A stretch of DNA of 64,000 bases from JBFWUM01 sp050247255 (GCA_050247255.1 JBFWUM010000001.1:1-64000); one strand, 5' to 3'. Positions 44,675 through 53,974 are shown, counted from the stretch's first letter. Notes: generated by a model from the sequence alone, not told the origin. Made by a program: numbers and translations.

Positions 44675-45808
44675 GTGTCGTTGGTACTCGAAGAGCATCG
44701 GCGCTACCTCGCCGATTCGGTCCGGCTCGACGCGTTCAGCCGGGCGATCAGCGCCGTCGTTCGACCCGGCGATCGAGTCCTCGACCTGGCCAGCGGCAGC
44801 GGCATTCTCGGCTTCCTCGCCTGCCGCGCCGGCGCGGCCCGTGTGTACGCCATCGACAACAGTCCGGCCATCCAGCTTGGCCGCGACCTGGCCAGCGCCA
44901 ACGGCCTCGGCGATCGCATCACCTTCCTCCGCGAGTTTTCCACGCGCGCGATCCTTCCCGAGCCTGCCGACGTGCTCGTGTTCGACCAGCTCGGCCCCAT
45001 GGGGTACGAGGCCGGCGTGTTCGAGTTCGGACGTGATGCGAGGCAGCGGCTCCTGGCACCAGGCGCACGCATCATTCCCTCCGCCGTCGATCTCTCGTTC
45101 GCCGCGGTCGAGAGCTCGGTCCTCCGACAGCAGGTCGCCTTCTGGAGTGAACCGGGCCGGGATTTCGACCTGTCCAGCATCGGGCCCCTGGCCGCGAACA
45201 CGGTGTACACGTCGGAGGGCGGGGATCTGCGCCGGTTGAGCGACGCCGGCGTGGCAGCCTCGCTCGACATCGGCGGCGATGCCACGCACATCCAGGCGGC
45301 CTTGACACTGTCGCTTCGTGAACCCGGGCGGCTCGACGCCCTCTGTGGATGGTTCACCGCCCACCTCGCCCCGGGTGTCACCATGACCAACGCTCCCGAC
45401 GCGGCGGCGCGCATCGATCGTCGCGTGGGGCTGCTGCCGATCGAGCCCGCCGTGCCGGTGCGGCCTGGAGACCAACTCACGATCACGCTGTTGATCAGGC
45501 CCGCCGACGAGCAGATTGCGTGGAGTGGTGAGGTTCGCCGCGATGGACAGGCGGTCGCGACGTTCCGTCACAGTTCCTTCCAGGGCGAGATCATTCCTGA
45601 CGAGGCGCGGCAGGCGGCGGATCCGGCCACGCGGCCGCGGCTGTCGGCCCTCGGCGAAGCGCACCGCACCGTCCTGCAGATGTGCGACGGCACCGTGCCG
45701 GTTGCCGACATCGAGCGCGCCATTCTCGAGCGGCACGCGTCGGCACTGGGGAGTCCTGCCGCCGCCGCGGCGTTCGTCCACGAGGCGATCAACGCCAACT
45801 GCCGCTAA
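44675..45808 (+). CDS. PRMT-like SAM methyltransferase with PqqD-like C-terminal tail
   Basis: This 377-residue protein has the SAM motif V-L-D-L-A-S-G-S-G-I-L-G-F (about 31-43), A-I-D-N-S as motif II and D-V-L-V-F-D-Q-L-G-P-M-G-Y-E near 100-115, arranged as in protein arginine methyltransferases, followed by a beta-barrel-like segment (about 125-310). The last 60 residues (H-R-T-V-L-Q-M-C-D-G-T-V-P-V-A-D-I-E) resemble the helical half of PqqD and could contact the leader. The GTG at 44675 starts 8 bases after the precursor stop. The target could be a residue of the precursor (the core has a Lys but no Arg) or the leader; it is unknown. A PRMT-type enzyme next to a lasso precursor is not something I recognise from described lasso clusters. 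Confidence 0.75.
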   Translation: MSLVLEEHRRYLADSVRLDAFSRAISAVVRPGDRVLDLASGSGILGFLACRAGAARVYAIDNSPAIQLGRDLASANGLGDRITFLREFSTRAILPEPADVLVFDQLGPMGYEAGVFEFGRDARQRLLAPGARIIPSAVDLSFAAVESSVLRQQVAFWSEPGRDFDLSSIGPLAANTVYTSEGGDLRRLSDAGVAASLDIGGDATHIQAALTLSLREPGRLDALCGWFTAHLAPGVTMTNAPDAAARIDRRVGLLPIEPAVPVRPGDQLTITLLIRPADEQIAWSGEVRRDGQAVATFRHSSFQGEIIPDEARQAADPATRPRLSALGEAHRTVLQMCDGTVPVADIERAILERHASALGSPAAAAAFVHEAINANCR

Positions 45809-45812
45809 CGAG

Positions 45813-46739
45813 ATGCACTGTTACCGCGTCGGTGACCTGACGGTCGCGTCAGCGTCCGCCGTGGCCGGATTGCACGAGATCGAGACGGCTTCCACCCTGT
45901 GGCGCTTCGTCATCCGGCGCGGCGACCCGCCGCGGGTGCGCCGTGCGTATCACCGCGCCGACAGCCCCGGGTATACGCACCGGTGGCGCACGCTGGGCCG
46001 CCTCGGCTTCGGGCACATCATCCACTTTCACCGCGCCGCCACCTTCGTGCTCGACGTGGCCGGTCAGCAGATCACGGCCTTCCAACGCCGCGGCCAGTCG
46101 CGCGAGGAGATCCAGCAGTTGCTGGTGGCGCAAGTGCTGCCGCTCGTCCTCGGCCTGGGAGGACGCGTGGTGTTGCATGCCAGCGCGGCGGTGTCGGCGC
46201 GCGGGGCGCTCGCGTTTGTCGGCGCGCCGCGTCAGGGAAAGTCGTCGATTGCGCTGGCGCTCGCCGCGCGCGGCTATGCCGTGGCGGCGGATGATTGCCT
46301 GGTGATCGATCCGCGCCGCGGCTGCCGCATCGTGCCAGTGGATGTGGGCGTCCGCTTGTGGCCGGACGCCGCGCTCCGACACGGGGCGACATCGTCCGGA
46401 CAGCGTGCCGGGTTTGCAGCGCATGCCCGTGGTAAGCGGCGTGTGCCGCTGGCCGACCTTGGCATACGCGGCGTCGCGCGCCGGCCTGTCCTGCGTCGGC
46501 TGTACCTGCTCAATCCCGGCGGCCGCCGGGTCTCGTCGGCGCCCGTGGCGCCGAGGGAAGCGGTCATTCGATTGCTCGAGGCGAGCTTCCAGCTGGATCA
46601 TGACGCCGCAGACGCCATGCGGCAGGCCTTCGAGAACCTGACACGGGTCGTTGAGGCCGTCGAGGTGCGGCGGCTCTCGTATCCGCGATCACCAACCTGC
46701 CTGCCCGAGATCGTGCGCACGCTCGAAGCCGACGGATAG
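45813..46739 (+). CDS. HPr kinase-like P-loop protein
   Basis: The 308-residue protein has a Walker A F-V-G-A-P-R-Q-G-K-S-S (about residues 131-141) and an A-A-D-D-C-L-V-I segment (about 157-164) corresponding to the D-D metal-binding part of HPr kinase/phosphorylase. The N-terminal domain (1-110) is specific to the HprK-like family found in RiPP clusters. In paeninodin-type lasso clusters HprK-like kinases phosphorylate a C-terminal serine of the core. Here the core ends in methionines, so the target, if any, differs (S10 and S11, or T1/T5). The ATG at 45813 lies 4 bases after the preceding stop. The gene ends 24 bases before the bidirectional terminator. Confidence 0.8.
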   Translation: MHCYRVGDLTVASASAVAGLHEIETASTLWRFVIRRGDPPRVRRAYHRADSPGYTHRWRTLGRLGFGHIIHFHRAATFVLDVAGQQITAFQRRGQSREEIQQLLVAQVLPLVLGLGGRVVLHASAAVSARGALAFVGAPRQGKSSIALALAARGYAVAADDCLVIDPRRGCRIVPVDVGVRLWPDAALRHGATSSGQRAGFAAHARGKRRVPLADLGIRGVARRPVLRRLYLLNPGGRRVSSAPVAPREAVIRLLEASFQLDHDAADAMRQAFENLTRVVEAVEVRRLSYPRSPTCLPEIVRTLEADG

Positions 46740-46762
46740 AAGACAGGCGCCTCGTACGCAAT

Positions 46763-46791
46763 AAAGGGCTCCGGAACCTCCGGAGCCCTTT
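46763..46791. terminator. Bidirectional intrinsic terminator
   Basis: A 12-base perfect stem (AAAGGGCTCCGG at 46763-46774 and CCGGAGCCCTTT at 46780-46791) around the loop AACCT separates the convergent lasso operon and giant-protein gene. The stem ends in TTT on both strands and is followed by TGTGTG on the plus strand and ATTGCG on the minus strand. An outer TCGTAC/GTACGA pair extends the hairpin. It lies between convergent stops at 46739 and 46814, exactly where both mRNAs should end. Confidence 0.85.
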
Positions 46792-46813
46792 GTGTGTACG
46801 AACCGCCTGGCGG

Positions 46814-49800
46814 CTACGGAATGAGCGTCAGTCGGCCGCTGCTGTTCATCGTTAAGCGGTCAGCGAGCACCGTGCCCAGGAGCTGCGCGCCGCCGTTGAT
46901 CGTCACGGTCCTCGTCGGCACGAACACCGATCCATACAGGCTCATGCTGTTGTTGAGCTTGAGGTTGCCGTTCGTGACGCGCAGCGTCACCCAGTCGGGC
47001 CGTGCCGCCGCGCCGATGTTCCCGGTCGGAGCCATCTGGTTGCGCACGGTGATGATGACCGGCCCGACGACCTGGATCTGGCTGCCGGCGTTGAGCGTCA
47101 GCGTCTGGAAGTTGTAGACCGCCGGCTCGGTCGCGCCGGCGACACCGAGGATGAAGACGCTCCCGGAGTTGGCGATGAACGTCCGGTAGGTCCCCGGGGG
47201 TACCGCCACCTGGCGTCCGCTCTGGTTGATGGTCAGGTCACGCAGCGTCGCGAAATTACCCGGCGTCTGGCTGTTGTTGTTCAGCTGTACGTTCCGGGTG
47301 CCGCCATAGTTGGTCGGCGGGTTCGCAATCGTCGGCCAGGTTTCCGGATCCGTCCGGCGGACGACGTGGCCGACCGTGGCGCCGCTGTTGATCGTCACGC
47401 GGTGGTTGGTCGGCGTGGCCGCGCCGCTGCCGTTGATCGTCCCCTGGTAGTTCGGCGTGCCGTTGATGGTAATCGCCGGCATGCCGCGCATCAGCAGGTC
47501 GCCGGTCAGCGTCGCGTTGCCGTTGAACTGGATGTTCACGGCATTCATGATGTGGACCGTCCCGTCGACGATGCTGCTGGAGTTGAAATAGGTCTCGCGG
47601 CGAATCTTCGCGCCGGCCGCAGGTGTCGCCGTCACCTCGATCGTCACCGTCGCCGCGGCGCTTGCCGCGGTGCCCCGCAGCGCCCGGTAGGTGAACGTGT
47701 CCGTTCCGGTGAAGCCGTCTTCAGGCGTGTAGGTGAACGCGCCGTTGGCCTGCAGCGTGAGCGTCCCGTTCGCGGGTGTCGTGACGACCTCGGCCGTCAA
47801 CGAGCCCTCGCCGGGGTTCTCGTCGTTGCTGAGCACGCCTGGCGCCGGCGTGGTGAGCGCCGTGTTGATCCGCGTTTCGTAGGCATCAGCCACCGCGGTC
47901 GGCGCCCCGGCCGTGACCGTGATCGTGACGGTCGTGCTGGCGCTCTCGGCCTCATCCTCGTCGACTGCGCGGTAGGCGAAGGTCGCCGTTCCCACGAAGC
48001 CATTGGCCGGCGTGTAGGTAAACGAGCCGTCCGGGTTGAGCGACACCGTCCCGCTCGAGGCAGGCTGCGCCAGTTCGGCCGTCAGCATGCCGCCATCGGG
48101 ATCGGAATCGTTGTCGAGCACCCCTTCGCCGCTGACGGTGAGGGTCGTGTTGCCCTCGACCGTGTAGGTGTCGGCGGTGGCCGTCGGCGCGCGATTGACC
48201 CGGATGCTGACGGTGGCCGTGTTGCTGGTCTGCGAGCCACGGGTGATGCGATAGGTGAACGTCGTCGTCCCGCCGAAGTTCGCGGGCGGCGTGTAGGCAA
48301 ACGCCCCGTTGGTCTGGAGGACCACGCTGCCGTTGCCCGGGTTCGAGACAATGGCGACCGTCACCTGCCCCTGGCCTTCCGGCACCTCGTCATTGCCCAG
48401 GACGCCAGGCGTCTGCACGTTGAGCACGGTCCCGGCGCTGGCGACGTACTGGTCGTCGACGGCGGTCAGCGGCGCCGCCACCGTGATCGTCACCGTCACC
48501 GGCTCGCTCTCGCCCTCGTTCTCGTCGCGGGCGCGGTAGGTAAAGGTCACCGAGCCGCTGAAGCCGGTGGCCGCGACGTAGCTGAAGGAGCCGTCCGGGT
48601 TCAACGTCAGCGTCCCGTTGGCCGGGCCGCTGACCAGGACCGCCGTCAGGTCGTCGTCGTCGCCGTCAGAATCGTTGTCGAGCACGCCCGGCGCCGGCAC
48701 CTCCAGCGTGTCGCCGGCGGTGGCTTCGTACGAGTCAGGCGCGCCGGTTGGAACCTGGTTCGGCGCGGTGATGGTCCAGGTGAAGCTCGCGGACCCCGAT
48801 GCGCCCATCGTGTCGTTCACGGTCACCGTCACCGAGTGCGTCCCGACGCCGCTCGCCGCCGGCGTGCCGCTGATGATGCCGGTGCTGCCGGCGATGGCGA
48901 GCCCGGGGGGGAGGCCGGTGGCACTGAACGTGAGCGCCTGCTCGTCGGGATCGCTGGCGGCGATCTGGAGCTGGACCTCGGTGCCGGCGACCGTCGTCTG
49001 GTTCGTCGCCGAGACCGACGGCGGCTGGTTGGTCGGTCCGCCGTTGCACGCGTTCAGCAGCGGACCGTTGGCCACCGTCGAGTCCCACCGGCAGACGCTG
49101 TCAACCGCGCCGCCGTTTCCCTGGTCGTGCGGCACCCCGACGAACACGCGTCCGGTGCAGCTGCCGCCGTTCTCGTCCGTGGCTTCGAAGCCGATCTCGT
49201 AAACGCGGCCGTTCTGGCCCCCCTGGCGCTCGCGGCGCACTCTCGCCTCGTCGTCGCCGACGCCCCAGCCGTCGATGGCGAACGCGCCGTCACCCAGGGT
49301 GTCGGTCGGCTCGTCCTGCCAGATGTACTTCACCACCACGTCGAGGTCATCGCCATCGCCGTCGGGATCGGTGATCCCTTCGATCTCGATTTCGTCGGTG
49401 CGGCGATGGTTCGGCGGCCAGAGCGTCGACGGCGAGGCCGTTGCCGCGGAGCAAATCGGCGGGGCGTTCTGCGACAGGACCGTGATCGTGACCGTCGCCG
49501 TGGCGGCGAGCCCGTCGCCGTCGATCGCATCGTAGGTGAAGGTGACCGGGCCGGTGTAGCCGAGCGTGCTCTCGTAGGTGAAGCCGCCGTCGGCCAGCAG
49601 CATCAGCGTTCCGCGTGACGGGCTGGTCACGCGCGCAGCGGTCAGCACGGCGTCGTCGACATCCGTGTCATTGGTCAGCACGCCGGGAGCGGGGACGACG
49701 AGCGTCTGTCCTTCCACCACCGTGTAGCTGTCGTTGACCGCCGTCGGCGCGTCGTTGACCGACGTCACCGTGACCGTCACCGTCGCCGTGCGGCTCTCCG

Positions 49801-52800
49801 TGCCGTCGCTGATGGTGTAGGTGAACGTGACGGTGCCGCTGAAGTTGGCGGCCGGCTCCAGGCGCACGGTGCCGTTGGTGTTGATGGTCACGGCGCCGCC
49901 GCTTGCCGGCTGCGTCACCGCGGTGACCGAGAGGCTGTCATCGTCCGGGTCGCTGTCGTTGGCCCTGACGTCGATGTCGAGCGGCGTGTCCTCCGGCGTC
50001 GTCGCGGTGTCGTCCACCGCCACGGGCGGGTCGTTGACCGGCGTCACTGTGACGGTGACCGTCGCCGTGGCGCGGTCATCGTCCGGATCGGCGAGGGTGT
50101 AGGTGAACGACGCGGTGCCGCTGTAGTTGGCAGCCGGCGTGAAGGTAATCGTGTTGTCCGAGACCGAGATGCTGCCTGCGGCCGTCGGCGGCGGCGTCGT
50201 GGCCACGATCGTGGCCGTCCCATCCGGGCTGCCGTCGTTGTCGAGCACGTCGATCGTAACCGCGGTGTCCTCAGCGGTTGTCGCGCTGTCGTTGACGGCC
50301 GTCGGCAGGTCGTCGATCGGCCGCACCGTGACCGTGACGGTGGCGGTGTCCGTGTCGCCGTCCGCGTCGGTGATCGTGTAGCTGAAGGTCGCCGTGCCGA
50401 AGAAGTTGGCGGCGGGGGTGAACAGGATCGCCCCGCCCTGGATGGCCGCGGTGCCGTGTGCAGCCGGCGGCGCAGTGATGCCGGTCAGCGTGAAGTCGTC
50501 GCCGTCCGGGTGCGTGTCGTTCGCCGTCACCGCGATGGTGGCCGCGGTCTCTTCGTCAGTCGCCGCGCTGTCGTCCACCGCGTTCGGCGGGTCGTCGACG
50601 GGCGTGACGGTGACGAAGACGGTGGCGCCGTCGGTCAGGTTGGAGCCGTTACGGATGTCGTAGGTGAACGTATCCTCGCCGAAGAAGTTCGTGGCCGGCG
50701 TGTAGCGCAAGGTGCCGTCCGGATTCTGGGTGACGGTGCCGCGGCCCTGCGTGAAGGAGACGACGCTCAGCGCATCACCGTCAGGGTTGGCGTCGTTCAG
50801 CAGGACGGCGACGTCGATCGGCGTTTCTTCCGGCGTCGTGACGAAATCGTGGCTGGCGTTCGGCGGGTCGACGGCGCCGGTCACCGTGATCGTCACGGTG
50901 CCGATGGCCGTCAGCCCGCCGCTGTCGCGCACCCGGTAGGTCAGGGAATCGGCGCCGGTGTAGTCGGCTGCTGGCGTATAGAGAATCGTGTTGCCGCTGA
51001 TCTCGGCCCGGCCGTGCTGCGGCGCCTGCACGATCGCCACCAGTTCGAGCGTGTCGCCGTCATCCGGGTCGGAATCGTTGCCGAGCACCAGCACGCTGCC
51101 CGGCGTGTCCTCCGCGACGGTCAGGGTGTCGCTGGCACCGACCGGCGGCCGGTTCAGCACATAGGTTGCCGTGCGGACGGTCTCGGCGTTGGTGGCCCAG
51201 TCTGTCCCGAAGAAGGTGACGGTCGTCGAGCCGCCGGCCGTCAGCACCAGCGTGGTGCTGCTCCCGGACACGACCACCTGGCTGCTGCACGCGGCAGGGG
51301 CATCCGGCGCGTCGCACGCGGCGCCCGACAGCTGATAGCGCACGTTGCGGACGCCCGACATCGGGTCGGCGCCGCCCAGCGTCACCGTGAGTGGGCCGAC
51401 ATAGGTGCCGCTCGCCGGCGAAGCCGTCGTTTGCGGCGCCGTCTTGTCGATGGCGACGACCGGCGAGAAGACGGTGGCCGTGTTGCCGACCAGGTCGGTC
51501 AGCGTCACCTGCACGCGCTGGTCCATGCCTTCAGCGGTGAACGTCGCGCTCGACGCGAGCACCGACGCGCCGGCCGGCGGTGTGCTGGCCTCGACCATCG
51601 TGACGCTCGTCGGTGTCTGGGTGTCGGTCTTCACCGCCGTCAGCGTGACGTCGGTCTTCCACCAGCGGCGGTCGTTCGGGTCCGTGCCGACGTGGGCTGG
51701 TGCCTCGAACGTGACCGTCGGCGGCTCCAGGTCGAGCCAGAAGGCGAGCTGCTGCTCGCCGCTGGGATTGCCGTAGCCGTCCCACGCCTGGAAGACGATC
51801 GTGTGCCGGCCCGATTCCGTCAGGCTGATCAGTGCGCTGCCGCCGCCGACTTTCGTTTCACCGTCGATGTCGACCGGCGCCGTCGGATTGGCTTCGTTCG
51901 GCGTGAACACCACGGTGTGCGTCCCGGGCTGACGCGCCTCTTCTGGCCCAATGAAGCGATAGGTGATGCGGCTGATACCCGACGATTCCGCGCTGCCGCC
52001 CCCGGGCGAGGGGTCAGACGCGATCAGGTTGATGCGGCCGTCCCCGTAGATCGGCTCGCTGTTGTACGAGTATTCGGTGCCCAGCGGGTCGGCGGTCACA
52101 ACCGGCGGATTCTGCTCGCACGACTGGCAGACGATCGGGACCGTGACCGTCTTCGTCGCCGCCGCCGTCGCGTTCACGCCGTTGACCGGGTTCCCCTCCG
52201 CGCCGATGGTGAACACCATGTCGGCGGCCGAGGAGTCGAGCGCCTTGAACCGGAACTTGTAGGTGAGCACCTGCCCCTGCTGCAGATCGGCTTCGGGCAG
52301 CGGCCCGGTCACCGCCTCGGCGATCGGCACGCTGATCGGCAGCGAGTTGGCGTCCACCGGCTGGGCAGGCCCCGTCCACGACAACGTCGGCTCGACATCC
52401 AGAACAGTCGCCTTCAGCGGCGGCACGACGATGCTGTAGGTGACGTAGAAGTCCTCGTTCGGGCGGACGCTGGTCGTCGATCCGCCCGAGTCGGCCGGTG
52501 CCCACGTCTGGTCGAACACCGCCAGCGCCGGGATATCGAACATCTGCACTTTGTCGAGGCCGGGGACGACGACGAAGTATCGGCCGACCTGGTCCTGCGC
52601 CACTGCGCGCGGGAAGCCGGCGAGCCCCCCCTCGGACCGCAGCCGGAACGCGAACTCCGCTTCCGGTTCCGCCGCTTCGAGGTTGACCTCGAAGACCGAG
52701 ATCTCCTGGTCGCGGTGGTTGGCGATGACCAGCCGCTGCCAATCGGGCATTGCCGCGCGGGTCACCGGATCCACGACCGGCCGCCGATCGATCACGATCC

Positions 52801-53974
52801 CGTACGAACCGGTCAGCTCGGTCGTCGCGATGACCCCCGGCTGTCCTTCGGCACAGTCCGCATGGGGACCGTTGGCCGGATCGGGATTGCAGATCATCAG
52901 CAGCGGCTCGAGCTGCGCGTCGAAGATCTCGATCTTGTAGTTCGCCGAGTCGGCCACGAACAGCCGGCCGCTGTCGTCGAACGCCACCTGGTTCGGCATC
53001 CAGAAGGAGCCGCGCGGCGACGGCCACTCGGCGTCGACGCCCCACGACGGGTCGATCAGGTTGGCCGGGTTGCCGAGCGCCTCGACCAGGCAGAACTGCG
53101 CGTCATAGACGAGCACCTGGCTCATGCCGTCGCCATCCGTCGCCGGGTGGGAGGCGTCGAACCAGGGGGTCCAGGTCGTCACCGCGACAGCAGGGGCGCC
53201 CGGCACGGTGCACGATGCAGCCGGCTCCTGGATCGTCACGCCGGGAACGACGGCAATCTGCGACGGCATCGCGCGGTGGCCCCGCACCGCGCCATTGGGC
53301 GGAAGGTTCTTGACGAACCAGAAGTCCTCGGCGGCGGTGAACACCGAGAGGCGGCCGCCGTACTGATCGGCGACGAGCACGTTGCCGGAGGCATCGACGG
53401 CGACGCCTTCCGGGAAGAGCAGTTGTCCCTCGGCAATGGGATCCGAGGGCGCAATGGTCAGCATCCCGTCCGCCGCGATGGCGTTGATGCCGCCGCCGAA
53501 GGTCCGCGCGTCCTCGCCGAAGTAATCCCACGAAACGATGCGATGATTCAGTGTGTCGGCCGCATAGACGCGGTAGGCGCTGAGGCGCGCGGTGTCGGTC
53601 TCCGGGCTGTTCTCGAACCCGGCGGTCGGACCCGGATCGAACACGGCCACGCCGCGGGGGTCGAACAACTGATCGACGCCGATCGGGGCGCCGCCGGGGC
53701 ACTGCAACGGCGCGCCCAGCCAGCGCAGGGACTCGAGGTGATCGGGGTAGAGATCGTCCGGGTCGAACACGTCGTGCCCGAGGCCCGTGTCGCCGGTCAC
53801 ATCCGCCCACTCGCAGTCGCCCGCCGGTTGGCCGAAGGACGGCAGCGTCTGCCAGATCTGCCCTTCGTCGTCGCGTTCGAATATGCCGGGCGCCTGTTGA
53901 GCGGTGACGCCGCCGGCAAAGGCTGCAACGGCGAGCCCGACGAGGACGATGCGTGAGGTTCGTTTGAATGTCAT
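46814..53974 (-). CDS. Giant secreted multidomain protein (beta-propeller, cadherin-like repeats, C-terminal surface domain)
   Basis: 2386 residues. A signal peptide (M-T-F-K-R-T-S followed by a hydrophobic stretch, cleavage near T-A-Q at about 26) precedes an NHL/SMP30-like region with repeats (for example G-V-A-V-F-D and G-V-A-V-D-A-S-G-N-V-L-V-A-D), to about residue 480. An Ig-like/choice-of-anchor segment follows. From about 940 to 2115 there are ten cadherin-like/Big_9 repeats (P-x-A-V-x-D-S ... D-D ... F-T-Y) plus one He_PIG-like domain (about 1650-1740) and a Cys-containing W-P-P-N-H insert (about 1500-1645). The final 270 residues have repeated Asn/Thr-rich strands and may be a beta-helix. 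No sortase or PEP-CTERM signal is visible. It is probably an adhesin or matrix protein. Convergent with the lasso operon. Confidence 0.8.
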   Translation of the reverse strand: MTFKRTSRIVLVGLAVAAFAGGVTAQQAPGIFERDDEGQIWQTLPSFGQPAGDCEWADVTGDTGLGHDVFDPDDLYPDHLESLRWLGAPLQCPGGAPIGVDQLFDPRGVAVFDPGPTAGFENSPETDTARLSAYRVYAADTLNHRIVSWDYFGEDARTFGGGINAIAADGMLTIAPSDPIAEGQLLFPEGVAVDASGNVLVADQYGGRLSVFTAAEDFWFVKNLPPNGAVRGHRAMPSQIAVVPGVTIQEPAASCTVPGAPAVAVTTWTPWFDASHPATDGDGMSQVLVYDAQFCLVEALGNPANLIDPSWGVDAEWPSPRGSFWMPNQVAFDDSGRLFVADSANYKIEIFDAQLEPLLMICNPDPANGPHADCAEGQPGVIATTELTGSYGIVIDRRPVVDPVTRAAMPDWQRLVIANHRDQEISVFEVNLEAAEPEAEFAFRLRSEGGLAGFPRAVAQDQVGRYFVVVPGLDKVQMFDIPALAVFDQTWAPADSGGSTTSVRPNEDFYVTYSIVVPPLKATVLDVEPTLSWTGPAQPVDANSLPISVPIAEAVTGPLPEADLQQGQVLTYKFRFKALDSSAADMVFTIGAEGNPVNGVNATAAATKTVTVPIVCQSCEQNPPVVTADPLGTEYSYNSEPIYGDGRINLIASDPSPGGGSAESSGISRITYRFIGPEEARQPGTHTVVFTPNEANPTAPVDIDGETKVGGGSALISLTESGRHTIVFQAWDGYGNPSGEQQLAFWLDLEPPTVTFEAPAHVGTDPNDRRWWKTDVTLTAVKTDTQTPTSVTMVEASTPPAGASVLASSATFTAEGMDQRVQVTLTDLVGNTATVFSPVVAIDKTAPQTTASPASGTYVGPLTVTLGGADPMSGVRNVRYQLSGAACDAPDAPAACSSQVVVSGSSTTLVLTAGGSTTVTFFGTDWATNAETVRTATYVLNRPPVGASDTLTVAEDTPGSVLVLGNDSDPDDGDTLELVAIVQAPQHGRAEISGNTILYTPAADYTGADSLTYRVRDSGGLTAIGTVTITVTGAVDPPNASHDFVTTPEETPIDVAVLLNDANPDGDALSVVSFTQGRGTVTQNPDGTLRYTPATNFFGEDTFTYDIRNGSNLTDGATVFVTVTPVDDPPNAVDDSAATDEETAATIAVTANDTHPDGDDFTLTGITAPPAAHGTAAIQGGAILFTPAANFFGTATFSYTITDADGDTDTATVTVTVRPIDDLPTAVNDSATTAEDTAVTIDVLDNDGSPDGTATIVATTPPPTAAGSISVSDNTITFTPAANYSGTASFTYTLADPDDDRATATVTVTVTPVNDPPVAVDDTATTPEDTPLDIDVRANDSDPDDDSLSVTAVTQPASGGAVTINTNGTVRLEPAANFSGTVTFTYTISDGTESRTATVTVTVTSVNDAPTAVNDSYTVVEGQTLVVPAPGVLTNDTDVDDAVLTAARVTSPSRGTLMLLADGGFTYESTLGYTGPVTFTYDAIDGDGLAATATVTITVLSQNAPPICSAATASPSTLWPPNHRRTDEIEIEGITDPDGDGDDLDVVVKYIWQDEPTDTLGDGAFAIDGWGVGDDEARVRRERQGGQNGRVYEIGFEATDENGGSCTGRVFVGVPHDQGNGGAVDSVCRWDSTVANGPLLNACNGGPTNQPPSVSATNQTTVAGTEVQLQIAASDPDEQALTFSATGLPPGLAIAGSTGIISGTPAASGVGTHSVTVTVNDTMGASGSASFTWTITAPNQVPTGAPDSYEATAGDTLEVPAPGVLDNDSDGDDDDLTAVLVSGPANGTLTLNPDGSFSYVAATGFSGSVTFTYRARDENEGESEPVTVTITVAAPLTAVDDQYVASAGTVLNVQTPGVLGNDEVPEGQGQVTVAIVSNPGNGSVVLQTNGAFAYTPPANFGGTTTFTYRITRGSQTSNTATVSIRVNRAPTATADTYTVEGNTTLTVSGEGVLDNDSDPDGGMLTAELAQPASSGTVSLNPDGSFTYTPANGFVGTATFAYRAVDEDEAESASTTVTITVTAGAPTAVADAYETRINTALTTPAPGVLSNDENPGEGSLTAEVVTTPANGTLTLQANGAFTYTPEDGFTGTDTFTYRALRGTAASAAATVTIEVTATPAAGAKIRRETYFNSSSIVDGTVHIMNAVNIQFNGNATLTGDLLMRGMPAITINGTPNYQGTINGSGAATPTNHRVTINSGATVGHVVRRTDPETWPTIANPPTNYGGTRNVQLNNNSQTPGNFATLRDLTINQSGRQVAVPPGTYRTFIANSGSVFILGVAGATEPAVYNFQTLTLNAGSQIQVVGPVIITVRNQMAPTGNIGAAARPDWVTLRVTNGNLKLNNSMSLYGSVFVPTRTVTINGGAQLLGTVLADRLTMNSSGRLTLIP

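Noticed and set aside
47600..51200. Regular repeats in the giant gene considered as a CRISPR or tandem DNA repeat
   Set aside because: Similarity is at the protein level (about 95-residue domains) with diverged DNA; no short identical direct repeats with unique spacers were seen.
50456..53956. 1166-residue plus-strand open frame antisense to the giant gene (and similar frames at 47366-49618)
   Set aside because: Arg/Val-rich translation with no domains, mirroring the repeats of the real protein. The minus-strand gene has a signal peptide and coherent domain order.
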